Source: Burkholderiaceae bacterium (lineage in GTDB: Bacteria > Pseudomonadota > Gammaproteobacteria > Burkholderiales > Burkholderiaceae_E). From it: 64,000 nucleotides of DNA. The stretch lies in contig JAMLIN010000005.1 in NCBI GenBank assembly GCA_023954135.1, positions 62,001-126,000 of the forward strand, given 5' to 3'. Positions 1 through 8,725 of the stretch are shown in pieces. The notes under the pieces were generated by a model. The model made no database searches and was not told the origin of the DNA. It saw only the letters and a list, made by a program, of their open reading frames with translations. A program made the translations under genes and the position numbers. The stretch's first letter is position 1. The number at the start of each line of letters is the position of its first letter.

Positions 1-28
1 CCATTCACCCCGCGAAGTTAACAGGACA

Positions 29-1051
29 TTATATCCGACCGGCCCCGAACCCGGGGCGCGGCGGCCATTGCGCTTGCGCGATCGCCAGGACCCGGGCTTC
101 GGCTGACGGGTCGAGGCAGTCGACGACGATGCGATCGGGCATCGAGCGCAGCCAGGTGAGCTGTCGCTTGGCGAGCTGGCGGGTGGCGGCGATGCCGCGA
201 TCGAGCAGCGACCGCAGCACCGGGTCGCGCGGATCGCGCATCGCCTGCGGATCGCGCTCGGGATGCTCCTCCAGCCAGGCCCAGGCCTGGCGATAACCGA
301 CCGCCCGCATCGAGGGCAGGCCCGGATGGAGGTCGCCGCGGGCTCGCAGCCGGGCGACCTCGCCGAGCAGGCCGGCGGTGATCATCGCTTCGAATCGGGC
401 CGCGATCCGGCGATGCAGCTCCTCGCGGCGCGAGGGCTCCAGGCTGACCACGATCGCCGGCGCCGGCGGCCGCGCATCGGCGACCGGCGCGGCGTGCAGC
501 GCCGACAGGGGCTGGCCGGTCAGCTCGAAGACCTCCAGCGCGCGCTGGATGCGCTGCGCGTCTCCCGGCGCCAGGCGTGCGGCGGTCACGGGGTCGAGCG
601 TGGCGAGCCGCGCATGCAGGGCCGGCCAGCCCTGCGTGGCGGCCTCGGCGTCGAGGCGGGCGCGGATCGCCGCATCGGCGCCCGGCAGGGGTGCGAGCCC
701 GCCCATGAAGGCCTTCGCATAGAGCATGGTGCCGCCCACCAGCAGGGGCAGCCGGCCGCGGGCGACGATCTCCCCGCAGAGGCGGCGCGCATCCGCGGCG
801 AAGCGCGCCGCCGAGTAGGCTTGCGCCGGATCGAGGATGTCGATCAGGTGGTGCGGCACGGCGGCGAGCTCGGCCGGTTCCGGCTTGGCGGTGCCGATGT
901 CCATGCCTCGGTAGACGAGCGCCGAGTCGACGCTGACGATCTCGACCGGATGGCGCCGGGCGATCGCAAGGGACGCGGCGCTCTTGCCCGAGGCGGTGGG
1001 CCCGAGCAGCATCAGGATCGGCGGCATCCCGGCGGCGGACGGTCCGGTCAC
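29..1051 (-). CDS. miaA: tRNA dimethylallyltransferase MiaA
   Basis: Transfers a dimethylallyl group to N6 of A37 in tRNAs reading UNN codons, in the cytoplasm. The 340-residue length fits the family. Visible motifs are the P-loop GPTASGKS (residues 17-24), [16 protein letters not shown] (family usually DSxQVYR), the VGGTMLY loop and [21 protein letters not shown] and [13 protein letters not shown] follow near the C-terminus. The frame opens with GTG at 1051; an ATG eight codons later (1027) is an alternative start. It begins on the base next to the mutL stop, so the two are probably co-transcribed, an arrangement common in proteobacteria. Very secure identification; only the start is open. 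Confidence 0.96.
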   Translation of the reverse strand: MTGPSAAGMPPILMLLGPTASGKSAASLAIARRHPVEIVSVDSALVYRGMDIGTAKPEPAELAAVPHHLIDILDPAQAYSAARFAADARRLCGEIVARGRLPLLVGGTMLYAKAFMGGLAPLPGADAAIRARLDAEAATQGWPALHARLATLDPVTAARLAPGDAQRIQRALEVFELTGQPLSALHAAPVADARPPAPAIVVSLEPSRREELHRRIAARFEAMITAGLLGEVARLRARGDLHPGLPSMRAVGYRQAWAWLEEHPERDPQAMRDPRDPVLRSLLDRGIAATRQLAKRQLTWLRSMPDRIVVDCLDPSAEARVLAIAQAQWPPRPGFGAGRI

Positions 1052-2959
1052 TCAGCGCCCGCGCAGGAACCAGCGGTCGATCTCGCCGAGCGGGAACTGC
1101 ACCCAGGTGGGGCGGCCATGGTTGCACTGGTCGGCCGAGGCGGTCCTCTCCATCTCGCGCAGCAGGGCGTCCATCTCGCCGGTCGAGAGCCGGCGATTGG
1201 CGCGCACCGCGCCGTGGCAGGCCATCGTCGCGAGAAGCTCGTCGCGATGCGCCTCGATCGCGCGGCTCGAGCCGTGCTCGCGCAGCTCGTCCAGCACGTC
1301 GCGCGCCAGGGCCGCCGCGTCGGCCCGCGCCAGCGCGAGCGGGACCCGGCGCACCGCGATGGTGGTCGGCGAGATGGGGTCGAGTTCGAGGCCGAGCGAA
1401 GCGATCCGTTCGCGATGCTCCTCGGCGCAGCGCACCGCGATCTCGTCGACCCGCAGGGTCACCGGGATGAGCAGCGGCTGGCTCTCGACCCCCTTCGCGG
1501 CGGCCGCCTTGAGACCTTCGTAGACGATGCGCTCGTGGGCGGCATGCATGTCGACCACCACCAGCCCGTCCGCGTTCTGGGCCAGGATGTAGACGCCGTG
1601 CAGTTGCGCGATCGCGAAGCCGAGCGGCGGCATGTCGCCGGATGCCGCGGCGCCGTGGCGAGACGCGCCGGCGTCCAGGTCGGCGGGCTCGAAGGCGGCC
1701 AGCGCCGCGCGTATTCCGGCAAGGCCGGGCGCCCATCCGGCCGCCGCGGGCCATCCGGGGGCGGCGCCTCGGTCCGCTGCCATGGTCCGATCCGCTGCCG
1801 CGGGCGACCCGTCGTCGGGATGTCGCGCAAACACGGCCGGGGTGACTCCCGCCGCTGGAACCTCGAGTCCGAGGCCGTCCTGCGATCGTGAGGGCAGCTG
1901 GCGGGCTGCGGATTGCGCGCCCGGGCCGGCCATGCGCATGCCGGGCGCCGGGCCGGTACCGGCGCCGATGCGCAGGGCGTCGCGCACCGCATTGAACACG
2001 AGCCGGTGCACCGCCTGCGAATCCCGAAAGCGCACTTCCGTCTTGGCGGGATGGACGTTGACGTCGACCAGGGCCGGATCGAGGGTGAGGGCGAGAACGT
2101 AGGCGGGATGGCGCTCGCCGTGCAGGACATCGGCATAGGCCTGGCGCACCGCATGCATCAGCAGGCGGTCGCGCACGAAGCGGCCGTTGATGTGGAAATA
2201 CTGGCGGTCGGCGCGGGCACGGCTCGCGGTCGGCAGCCCGAGCAGTCCGTGCAGACCGTGGCCTTCCTCGCCGCGCTCGAGCACCCGGTGGGCGTCGCGG
2301 AAGTCGGCGCCCAGCCCGGCGAGCGAGCGCGCCTGCCAGTCGCCCGCCGGCCATTGCTCGGTCCGGCGGCCGTCGATGACCAGCGCGAAGCCGATCTCCG
2401 GATGGGCGATCGCGACGCGGCGAAACGCCTCGATGCAGTGGGCCGATTCGGTGGCCGGGCTGCGCAGGAACTTGCGCCGCGCCGGCGTCTGGGCATAGAG
2501 GTCGGCGACCTCGACGACGGTGCCCGTGGTGCCGGCGGCCGGAGCGAGCGCACCGCTGCGGGCGTCGATCCGCCAGGCGGAATCGGCGCCGGCGGTGCGG
2601 CTGGTGATCGAGACGCTCGCCACCGAGGCGATCGAGGCGAGCGCCTCGCCGCGAAAACCGAGAGAGGCGACCCGCTCGAGCTCCGCGAGCGAGCCGATCT
2701 TGCTGGTGGCATGGCGGGTGAGCGCGAGCGGCAGCTCTTCGGGCGGTATGCCGATGCCGTCGTCGGCGACGGTGATGCGCCGGATCCCGCCTTCCTCGAT
2801 GCGCAGCTCGATGCGGCTCGCGCCGGCATCGATCGCGTTCTCGAGGAGCTCCTTGACCACCGATGCGGGGCGCTCGACCACCTCGCCGGCGGCGATCTGG
2901 CTCACCAGCATGTCGGGCAGGGGGGCGATCGGCCGTCGCGCGGCGGGCGGGCTCTGCAT
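1052..2959 (-). CDS. mutL: DNA mismatch repair protein MutL, endonuclease type
   Basis: ATPase that couples MutS mismatch recognition to downstream nicking and excision. The N-terminal GHKL ATPase motifs are visible: ELLENAIDAGAS, DDGIGIP, TRHATSKI and GFRGEALASI. A variable Pro/Ala-rich linker leads to the C-terminal dimerisation domain. That domain carries DMHAAHERIVYE, which fits the DQHA(X)2E(X)4E endonuclease pattern, plus ACHGAVRANR and CNHGRP, the companion metal-site motifs of endonuclease-type MutLs; E. coli MutL lacks these. The open frame reaches 3049, but homology begins near residue 40 of it, so the ATG at 2959 (635 residues) is preferred. miaA follows with no gap; dedA diverges upstream. 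Confidence 0.95.
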   Translation of the reverse strand: MQSPPAARRPIAPLPDMLVSQIAAGEVVERPASVVKELLENAIDAGASRIELRIEEGGIRRITVADDGIGIPPEELPLALTRHATSKIGSLAELERVASLGFRGEALASIASVASVSITSRTAGADSAWRIDARSGALAPAAGTTGTVVEVADLYAQTPARRKFLRSPATESAHCIEAFRRVAIAHPEIGFALVIDGRRTEQWPAGDWQARSLAGLGADFRDAHRVLERGEEGHGLHGLLGLPTASRARADRQYFHINGRFVRDRLLMHAVRQAYADVLHGERHPAYVLALTLDPALVDVNVHPAKTEVRFRDSQAVHRLVFNAVRDALRIGAGTGPAPGMRMAGPGAQSAARQLPSRSQDGLGLEVPAAGVTPAVFARHPDDGSPAAADRTMAADRGAAPGWPAAAGWAPGLAGIRAALAAFEPADLDAGASRHGAAASGDMPPLGFAIAQLHGVYILAQNADGLVVVDMHAAHERIVYEGLKAAAAKGVESQPLLIPVTLRVDEIAVRCAEEHRERIASLGLELDPISPTTIAVRRVPLALARADAAALARDVLDELREHGSSRAIEAHRDELLATMACHGAVRANRRLSTGEMDALLREMERTASADQCNHGRPTWVQFPLGEIDRWFLRGR

Positions 2960-3057
2960 CGGGCGGATTATACGAGGCCGCCGTCGGGCAGCCGACATGG
3001 ACCGGACGAGGCGGATATCACCGAATGGGGAAGTGGGCGCGGGTATCATCGCAGCCC

Positions 3058-3747
3058 ATGGACTGGGCTTCCCTCATCGATATCTTTCTCCACCTCGACA
3101 AGCATCTCGAGGCGGTCGTGCAGACCTACGGCGTGTGGGTCTACGCGCTCCTGTTCGCGATCATCTTCGTAGAGACCGGACTGGTGGTGATGCCATTCCT
3201 GCCGGGGGATTCGCTGCTGTTCGTGGCCGGCGCCATCGCCGGCGTCGGCGGGCTCGACATCGGGCTGGTCATCGCGCTGCTGATCGTGGCGGCCATCCTC
3301 GGCGATGCGGTCAACTACTCGATCGGCCGCATGATCGGGCCGAAGGTCTTCGGCTGGGAGCAGTCGCGCTTCTTCAATCGCGCCGCCTTCGATCGTACCC
3401 ATGCCTTCTACGAGAAGCACGGGCCGATCACCATCGTCGTGGGCCGCTTCCTGCCCTTCATACGGACCTTCGCGCCCTTCGTGGCCGGCGTCGCGCAGAT
3501 GCACTATCCGCGCTTCGCCTTCTACAACATCGCCGGCGGCATCCTCTGGGTCGGCAGCCTGACGACGCTCGGCTACCTGTTCGGCAACACTGAATGGGTG
3601 CGGGCGAACTTCTCCCTGGTCGCGCTGGCGATGATCATCATCCCCGGCCTGCCGGCGGTGTTCGAGGTGCTCCGCCACTGGCGCAACAGCCGGCGCGAGC
3701 GTCTCGCCGCAGGCACTCGAGAATCAGGAGCGACGCCTCGAGGGTGA
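3058..3747 (+). CDS. DedA/VTT-family inner-membrane protein
   Basis: Polytopic membrane protein of the DedA (SNARE-associated/VTT) family. Members support membrane homeostasis and envelope-stress tolerance, and some flip undecaprenyl phosphate or other lipids. The family signature is clear: FVETGLVVMPFLPGDSLLFVAGAIA, then a loop with GDAVNYSIGR and the re-entrant region VVGRFLPFIRTFAPFVAGV with its conserved Arg. About five hydrophobic segments. ATG at 3058 (229 residues) is chosen because MDWASLIDIFLHLD matches the family N-terminus; the frame is open further upstream without homology. Its last 110 bases overlap the end of the convergent NUDIX gene. Confidence 0.92.
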   Translation: MDWASLIDIFLHLDKHLEAVVQTYGVWVYALLFAIIFVETGLVVMPFLPGDSLLFVAGAIAGVGGLDIGLVIALLIVAAILGDAVNYSIGRMIGPKVFGWEQSRFFNRAAFDRTHAFYEKHGPITIVVGRFLPFIRTFAPFVAGVAQMHYPRFAFYNIAGGILWVGSLTTLGYLFGNTEWVRANFSLVALAMIIIPGLPAVFEVLRHWRNSRRERLAAGTRESGATPRG

Positions 3748-4657
3748 ACTCCCCGCGGCCGATCCGCCCGAGCAGCGCATCCGCATCCAGGCGGTCGAAG
3801 CCGGCGACCTCGCCGTCGCGGTTGAACGGGCTGAAGCCGGCGTCGATGGTCACCTCGAAGCCGACCAGATCCTCCACCATGTAGCCTTCGTGGACCGGCC
3901 GCGCGATGCGCAGGGGCGCGTCGCCGAAACGGCTCATCGTCAAGCCCGTGTCGATCCCGGCCTCCTCGTCCGCTTCCCGGCGCATCGCTTCGACGAGGTC
4001 TTCCATGCGCCGGCCGCCCGGCTCGTGCTCCAGGCCGACCAGACCGCCGGCCAGGGTGTCGAGCAGGCCCGGGTCGACCGGCTTGTCCAGCGCCCGTCGC
4101 TGGACCCACATGCGGCCGTCGGGACACCAGCCGACCAGGTGGACCGCGACGCTGCGAAGGCCCAGGACACGTATCGCGGCCCGCTCGATGGCTCCGAGCA
4201 TCATGAACCTGTGAACGAACCGTCCACGCCCGCTCGTCACGCCAGGGCAGCCCCGCTCTTCGTTGCAAATGCTCGCCATGTCGCCCGACATGGCTGCGCT
4301 TTGCGCCTCGATCGGAACCGCCCTGGCGCACCGCTCGGGCGCGTCCGATTCATTCACAGGTTCCATGTCGTCGGCCAGCACCGGCAGCGCCTCGTCGCGC
4401 CATTTCCCGAGCCGGCCGGCATCGGCGAGCGCCTGCGCCATCGCCGCGAGGCGGGCATCGACATCGGTGGCATGGTTGGCAGCGAGGGACAGGCCCCGCG
4501 CGTCGAGCACGAGGCCCGGCACCCGTTGCGCGAGCAGGCTGGCGTCGTCCGGCTCGATGGAGCCGACCACGTGGGCATCGATCGCAAGGCGGATCCGCGG
4601 CCGCGCCGGCGGCAGTGTCGCCGCCGCCAGGGCGCGCTCGCGCAGGGCGGTGAGCAA
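3638..4657 (-). CDS. NUDIX hydrolase with DUF4743-type N-terminus
   Basis: Resembles the Tnr3-like group with an N-terminal DUF4743 region (about residues 1-115) and a C-terminal NUDIX domain. Such proteins hydrolyse nucleoside-diphosphate-linked compounds, and related ones act on damaged thiamine diphosphate. The NUDIX box is seen as EDLVEAMRREADEEAGI, with EX7RE and EEAGI intact; the preceding Gly is one residue out of register. Between the two halves, a stretch of about 50 codons has no counterpart in the family as I recall it, and its DNA is a nested palindrome (see repeat at 4202-4362). Starts eight bases after the amiC stop. The 3' end overlaps dedA, and the last 25 residues look unconserved. 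Confidence 0.8.
   Translation of the reverse strand: MLTALRERALAAATLPPARPRIRLAIDAHVVGSIEPDDASLLAQRVPGLVLDARGLSLAANHATDVDARLAAMAQALADAGRLGKWRDEALPVLADDMEPVNESDAPERCARAVPIEAQSAAMSGDMASICNEERGCPGVTSGRGRFVHRFMMLGAIERAAIRVLGLRSVAVHLVGWCPDGRMWVQRRALDKPVDPGLLDTLAGGLVGLEHEPGGRRMEDLVEAMRREADEEAGIDTGLTMSRFGDAPLRIARPVHEGYMVEDLVGFEVTIDAGFSPFNRDGEVAGFDRLDADALLGRIGRGEFTLEASLLILECLRRDARAGCCASGGAPRTPPAGRG
4202..4362. repeat. Nested palindromic element inside the NUDIX gene
   Basis: Three nested inverted repeats share one centre. Outer arms are 4206-4219 (AACCTGTGAACGAA) and 4349-4362 (TTCATTCACAGGTT), with one mismatch. Middle arms CGCCAGGGC (4240-4248) and GCCCTGGCG (4320-4328) are perfect. The core GCCATGTCG (4275-4283) and CGACATGGC (4286-4294) is perfect with a two-base loop. 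It resembles the dispersed REP-like palindromes of proteobacteria and is translated in frame as roughly 50 residues. It is not the same family as the repeats at 10191, 18396 and 46543. Confidence 0.75.
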
Positions 4658-4665
4658 CTCGCCGT

Positions 4666-6036
4666 TCAGACCTTGCTCCCGTGCGGAGCCGGCGGATGGG
4701 CTTTCAGGTAGCTGCGCAGGCCCCGGAAGATCGCCTCGGCGACGGTGCGCTGGTAGCGCGGATCGGCCAGGCGCGCCTCTTCCTGCGGATTGCTGATGAA
4801 GGCGGTCTCGACCAGGATCGAGGGCATGTCCGGCGCCTTGAGGACCGCGAAGCCGGCGCGTTCGACATGCGGCTTGTGCACATGGCCGACCCGGCGCAGC
4901 TCGCCGAGCACCTCCCTGGCCACCACCTGCGAGCTGAGGATCTGCGATTTGGTCGACATGTCGAGCAGCAGGCTCGCGACTTCCCGGTTGCGCGCCCGCA
5001 GGTTCACGCCGCCGATGAGGTCGGCGCGGTTCTCCCGCTTCGCGAGCCAGCGCGCCGCCGTGCTGCTCGCGCTGCGGTCCGAGAGCACGAACACCGACGC
5101 CCCGCGGGCGGTCGGCTCGACGAATGCATCGGCGTGGATCGATACGAACAGGTCCGCCTGGACCCGGCGCGCCTTGGCCACGCGGGTGCCGAGCGGCACG
5201 AAGAAATCCCCGTCGCGCGTCATGAAGGCCTGCATGCCGGGCTCTGCCGAGATCAGCGCCCGCAGCTCCTGGGCGATCGCGAGCACGACATCCTTCTCGC
5301 GGGTGCCGCGCCGCCCGATCGCGCCCGGATCCTCGCCGCCGTGCCCCGGGTCGATCGCGATGGTCGCCAGCCGCAGGGGACGCTCGCGAGGCTGCTGGGT
5401 CGGCCGCTTGCCCTGGCTCGCGCGCGGCGGGTGGTCGGCCGGGTGCTCGGCGGATCGGGCGAGGGTTTCGGCGACCGTCGGCCCGGGCGTGTCGGCGGGC
5501 AGCGGCGCCGAATCCGGATTCCGTTCGCGCAGCAGCGCGACCAGCGGATCCTCGTCGCCCTCGGCCCGGCTGCCGGCCTGCTCGAGCAGGACGACGAGCG
5601 GGTCGCGCTCGACGAGCGGATGCAGGTCGATCACGAGGCGATGCTGGTAGTCGCCGACCGGCGCGAGCGTGAAGAGCTGCGGCCTGACCGCCTGCTTCAG
5701 ATCGAACACCAGGCGTACCACGCCGGGCCGGTTCAGGCCGATGCGCACGCCCGCGATGAACGGATCGTCGGGGCGGACCTTGGCGATGACCTCGCGGATC
5801 TGTCCTTCGAGGTCGATGCCTTCGATGTCGACCATCAGCCGGTCTGGCCCGGTCAGGGTCGCATGGCTGAAGACCGGCTGGCGGTCGTGCTCGAGGGTGA
5901 CCCGTGTGTAGTCGCGCGCCGGCCAGACCCGCACCGCGAGGACCGCCGTGGCCGAAGCAAGGGGGATGTCGATGGCGAAGAGCGGCGCGCTCATCCCGAG
6001 TCGAAGCAGGCCGCGTCGCGTACGGCGTTCAGGCAC
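4666..6036 (-). CDS. amiC: N-acetylmuramoyl-L-alanine amidase AmiC (AMIN + Amidase_3)
   Basis: Periplasmic zinc amidase that cleaves septal peptidoglycan between MurNAc and L-Ala during daughter-cell separation. The N-terminus RRTRRGLLRLG followed by a hydrophobic stretch looks like a Tat signal, as in E. coli AmiC. An AMIN domain (about residues 30-140) targets the division site. A low-complexity linker leads to the catalytic Amidase_3 domain, with IDPGHGGEDPGAIG (first Zn His), SIHADAF (second His) and the catalytic Glu in LVETAFISNPQEE. At 456 residues it is full length. It overlaps tsaE upstream by 46 bases and precedes the NUDIX gene by eight, forming one operon. Confidence 0.95.
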   Translation of the reverse strand: MPERRTRRGLLRLGMSAPLFAIDIPLASATAVLAVRVWPARDYTRVTLEHDRQPVFSHATLTGPDRLMVDIEGIDLEGQIREVIAKVRPDDPFIAGVRIGLNRPGVVRLVFDLKQAVRPQLFTLAPVGDYQHRLVIDLHPLVERDPLVVLLEQAGSRAEGDEDPLVALLRERNPDSAPLPADTPGPTVAETLARSAEHPADHPPRASQGKRPTQQPRERPLRLATIAIDPGHGGEDPGAIGRRGTREKDVVLAIAQELRALISAEPGMQAFMTRDGDFFVPLGTRVAKARRVQADLFVSIHADAFVEPTARGASVFVLSDRSASSTAARWLAKRENRADLIGGVNLRARNREVASLLLDMSTKSQILSSQVVAREVLGELRRVGHVHKPHVERAGFAVLKAPDMPSILVETAFISNPQEEARLADPRYQRTVAEAIFRGLRSYLKAHPPAPHGSKV

Positions 6037-6518
6037 GCGAGTCCCCTGGGCCCGCGGGCCTGCAGGCGGACCCGGCGGGCGCCGTCGTCATCCGGGTCGG
6101 GGTCGAGGCGCACGCGCAGGTCGGGCGCGGGCAGCCCGGCGCCGCCCATTTCCGGCCACTCGACCAGGGTAACCGCAAGACCCTGGAAGTACTCGTCCAA
6201 ACCTGCTTCACGCCACTCGTCTTCCGAGGAGAATCTATAGAAATCAAAGTGATATAGATCGAACCTCGGTAAATTATAAGGTTCGACGAGGGTGAATGTC
6301 GGGCTCTTCACACGGCCGCCGTGACCAAGTGCCGCCAGCAGGGCACGGGCAAAGCGGGTTTTGCCGGCGCCGAGATCTCCTGACAGATGTATCGACGTAC
6401 CCGGGCTCAGGGCCGAGGCGACCGCCGCCGCGAGGGCCGCCGTGGCAGCCTCGTCGCCGAGCCGGCCTTCGAGGGTCTCGTCGAAAGCCTTGTCGGATGC
6501 GGGATTCGGGGCGGTCAT
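5991..6518 (-). CDS. tsaE: tRNA t6A biosynthesis ATPase TsaE
   Basis: Small P-loop ATPase that works with TsaB, TsaC and TsaD to make threonylcarbamoyl-A37 in ANN-decoding tRNAs. Walker A is GDLGAGKTRF (about residues 46-55), followed by the family motifs SPTFTLVEPY and LYHFDFYRF and the late VEWPE. The 175 residues are about 20 more than E. coli TsaE, the extra lying in a Pro/Asp-rich C-terminus that overlaps the amiC start. Its partner tsaD is in this window at 11449-12477. Confidence 0.95.
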   Translation of the reverse strand: MTAPNPASDKAFDETLEGRLGDEAATAALAAAVASALSPGTSIHLSGDLGAGKTRFARALLAALGHGGRVKSPTFTLVEPYNLPRFDLYHFDFYRFSSEDEWREAGLDEYFQGLAVTLVEWPEMGGAGLPAPDLRVRLDPDPDDDGARRVRLQARGPRGLACLNAVRDAACFDSG

Positions 6519-6785
6519 CGGGTCGTGGGCGGGATCGGCGTCAGGAAGCCCCGATTATCCGGCCGGGCGGTCCCGGCGGCTCGGGGAGGGCCGGCGGGCT
6601 GCCATCCGGGGCCTGGTCCGGCCGCCGGGAGGCGCCTCCGGAAGGGGTATCGGATGCCGGGTGAGGGCGGGGCGGAGCGGGATCGCCAGCCGCCGCGATG
6701 TCGCGCCCCGACGACAATGCCGCTACTCGGTGATCGGGATTCGTGCGGCGCAGCAGAAGAGGGCGCGAAGCAGGCCCGTGCCGCT
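6519..6785. other. Intergenic stretch without a recognisable gene
   Basis: These 267 bases between tsaE and the hemerythrin gene are very GC-rich. Short frames run through on both strands, but none resembles a protein family or has a convincing ribosome binding site. The segment must hold the tsaE promoter; I cannot place a good -35/-10 pair. Confidence 0.4.
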
Positions 6786-7247
6786 TCAGGCGGCTTGCGG
6801 AATCATCCGGAAATGCCCGCCGCCGAACAGGCGGACGACTTCCTCGGGATCGGGAAGCGCCTCGGCGATGTGCGGGAAGACGATGGTTTCCTCGACCTGG
6901 TTGTGGGCGAGCAATACCCGCCTGAGTTCGGCGATGAGGCGGCGCGCCTCGTCGCGTTCCTCGGCGTGGACCAGGGTGTCGATACGCCAGAGCTGGTCGC
7001 GGAAGAGCTCGTGGTCCTTGCCGAGGCGATCGAGATCGGCCTCGATCTCCGGACAGGCCGATCGCAGGCGTGGAAAGAGGACGTTCTCCTCGGTGTCGAT
7101 GTGGCGCAGCAACGCGATCGAGCACGCCGCCAGCGGATGGCGCACGATCGGCGAGCCGCTGGCGAGCCAGTCGTCGAGGCCCTGCAGGGCGAGCTCGCAC
7201 AACCGGTGGTCGCGGAACAGGGATTCGCTGATCGGATGTTGTGGCAT
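6786..7247 (-). CDS. Hemerythrin-like (HHE) protein
   Basis: A 153-residue protein of the hemerythrin/HHE cation-binding family, a four-helix bundle that holds a di-iron site. Family members bind O2, sense iron or O2, or protect against nitric oxide. Likely ligands are His in RDHRLCE, His and Glu in RHIDTEENVLFPRL, His in KDHELFRDQ, and His/Glu in LAHNQVEETIVFPHI. No signal peptide or fused domain, so it is a stand-alone cytoplasmic version. It is monocistronic; the AEC transporter lies 100 bases upstream in the same direction. Which ligand or stress it handles cannot be told from sequence. Confidence 0.9.
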   Translation of the reverse strand: MPQHPISESLFRDHRLCELALQGLDDWLASGSPIVRHPLAACSIALLRHIDTEENVLFPRLRSACPEIEADLDRLGKDHELFRDQLWRIDTLVHAEERDEARRLIAELRRVLLAHNQVEETIVFPHIAEALPDPEEVVRLFGGGHFRMIPQAA

Positions 7248-7347
7248 GCAGTGAAACTACACGATCGAAAGCGGACGCGCACCGTGCACCGCCGCATAGA
7301 CGGGCAGCGCCCGCTGGACGCCGGCTTCCGCCCTTCGGGCGGCGGCT

Positions 7348-8265
7348 TCAGGTGACGAGGGCGAGCCAGAACGGCAGGGTAACGAGCGAGACGAGCATCG
7401 ATACCGTGATGAGATAGGCGACGTACTCGCCGTCGCCGCCCATCCTGGAGGCGAGGATGTAGCAGCTCGTTGCCGTGGGCAGGGCGCAGAACATCACGCT
7501 GATCGACAGCGGCATCGGCTCGAGCTCGAGCAGCAGCCCGCACAGCAGCGCGACGGTCGGCATCGCGAGGAGCTTCACCGCGGTGATCCAGACCGCGAGC
7601 GATCGCGAACTGCGCTTCTCGCGATCGCCGAGCGCCTCGCTGCGCGAGAGCACCAGGCCGGCGCCGACCGCGATCAGGCCGAGCGCGATGGCCGCGCTGC
7701 CGAGCCGCCCGAGGGTGGCGTCGACGACGGTCGGCAGCTGGATGCCGAGCAGGTTGCCGGTCAGCCCGGTGACGGTGGCGAGCAGCAGCGGGTTGCGCAT
7801 GAGCTCGCGCATGACGCCGGTGCCGGCGTGCTTCGCCAGCGGCAGCACCGCCGCGACGTTGACGGTCGGCACCACGAAGCCGACGAAGACCGCGCACAGC
7901 GCGAGTCCCTCCTGGCCGCCGAGGGTCTGGGCGAGCGCGAGCGCGAGGTAGGTGTTGAAACGGAAACCGCACTGCGCCCCGGATGCGAAGTGGCGCGGCA
8001 GGGGATCGAGCACCGGGCGCGCTAGCCAGGCGAGCGCGATGCCGGCCGCCAGGGCGATCAGGGTGTTGGCGACCGCCGGGCCGTCGCGGGCGACCGACAG
8101 CGGCGAGCGCAGCAGCGAGGACACCAGCAGCGCCGGGAACAGGATGAAGTAGACGAGCTTTTCGAGGTTGTCCCAGAAGGGTTTCGGCCAGCCGCTCGCC
8201 CTGCGCAGCACGAAGCCGAGCAGGATCGTCGAGATGTCGGGGATCAGCAGGCCGATCGTGTTCAC
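7348..8265 (-). CDS. AEC-family (auxin efflux carrier-like) transporter
   Basis: A 305-residue integral membrane protein with about ten hydrophobic segments in the 5+5 arrangement of the AEC family. Bacterial members carry small organic acids such as malate or malonate. Recognisable features are the N-terminal ISTILLGFVLRR, the helix-breaking GFRFNTYLALALA region, and the C-terminal half with MRNPLLLATVTGLTGN and ALPTATSCYILASRMGGD, which is typical of the family. A charged loop (SRSEALGDREKRSSRS) separates the halves. No neighbouring metabolic gene indicates a substrate. Confidence 0.88.
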   Translation of the reverse strand: MNTIGLLIPDISTILLGFVLRRASGWPKPFWDNLEKLVYFILFPALLVSSLLRSPLSVARDGPAVANTLIALAAGIALAWLARPVLDPLPRHFASGAQCGFRFNTYLALALAQTLGGQEGLALCAVFVGFVVPTVNVAAVLPLAKHAGTGVMRELMRNPLLLATVTGLTGNLLGIQLPTVVDATLGRLGSAAIALGLIAVGAGLVLSRSEALGDREKRSSRSLAVWITAVKLLAMPTVALLCGLLLELEPMPLSISVMFCALPTATSCYILASRMGGDGEYVAYLITVSMLVSLVTLPFWLALVT

Positions 8266-8347
8266 GGGTCGCGGGTGTCGGAAGGCGGGCGCGATGGGGC
8301 GTGCCCGTGCAGATGGTGCAGTTTATCGGTTGCGCCGCTGCGCTGTT

Positions 8348-8725
8348 CTAGCGGCCCCGGCGTGCGGCGTCAATTTCGCGCTTGAGCGCGTCGATCTCCT
8401 GCGGCGTCAGGCCCTGCAACTCCTGAAGGCGGACGGGAATGTCCATGCGCTCGTGAAACAGGCCGGCGATGATGACATCGCCGCGCCAGGCCTGGAAGGC
8501 GACGTACCGATGCGCGACCAGGTGCAGCGTAAAAGCCGTTCCCACGGCTAGGTCCTCGCGGTGCGGGGCGTTGAAGGTGGTGTGCTCGTCCGCGATCTTC
8601 TGAAAACCGGTCTGCAAGTCGCGGCGATATGCCCCCGCCTGATGCAGGCCCCATTTTTCGCGTGTCTCCTGGATCGCCCTGCGGACATGGAGCCGTGCCG
8701 TCGGCGTCATCCAGTAGCGGGCCAT
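8348..8725 (-). CDS. ParE-type toxin of a type II toxin-antitoxin pair
   Basis: A 125-residue RelE/ParE-superfamily protein. The N-terminus (MTPTARLHVRRAIQETREKWGLHQAGAYRRDLQTGFQKIAD) matches the two ParE helices, followed by the beta-sheet core and the hydrophobic VIIAGLFHERMDI ending. ParE toxins usually poison DNA gyrase; RelE relatives cut mRNA. It starts in a TAATG overlap with the antitoxin stop, so the two are translationally coupled in the usual antitoxin-first order. The C-terminal tail of about 25 residues (LQGLTPQEIDALKREIDAAR) is longer than in most ParE proteins. Confidence 0.82.
   Translation of the reverse strand: MARYWMTPTARLHVRRAIQETREKWGLHQAGAYRRDLQTGFQKIADEHTTFNAPHREDLAVGTAFTLHLVAHRYVAFQAWRGDVIIAGLFHERMDIPVRLQELQGLTPQEIDALKREIDAARRGR

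Noticed and set aside
7300-7347. Terminator hairpin (CCGCCC-GAA-GGGCGG) between the AEC and hemerythrin genes
   Set aside because: The stem is present but there is no T-run on the minus strand; it may be chance in GC-rich DNA.
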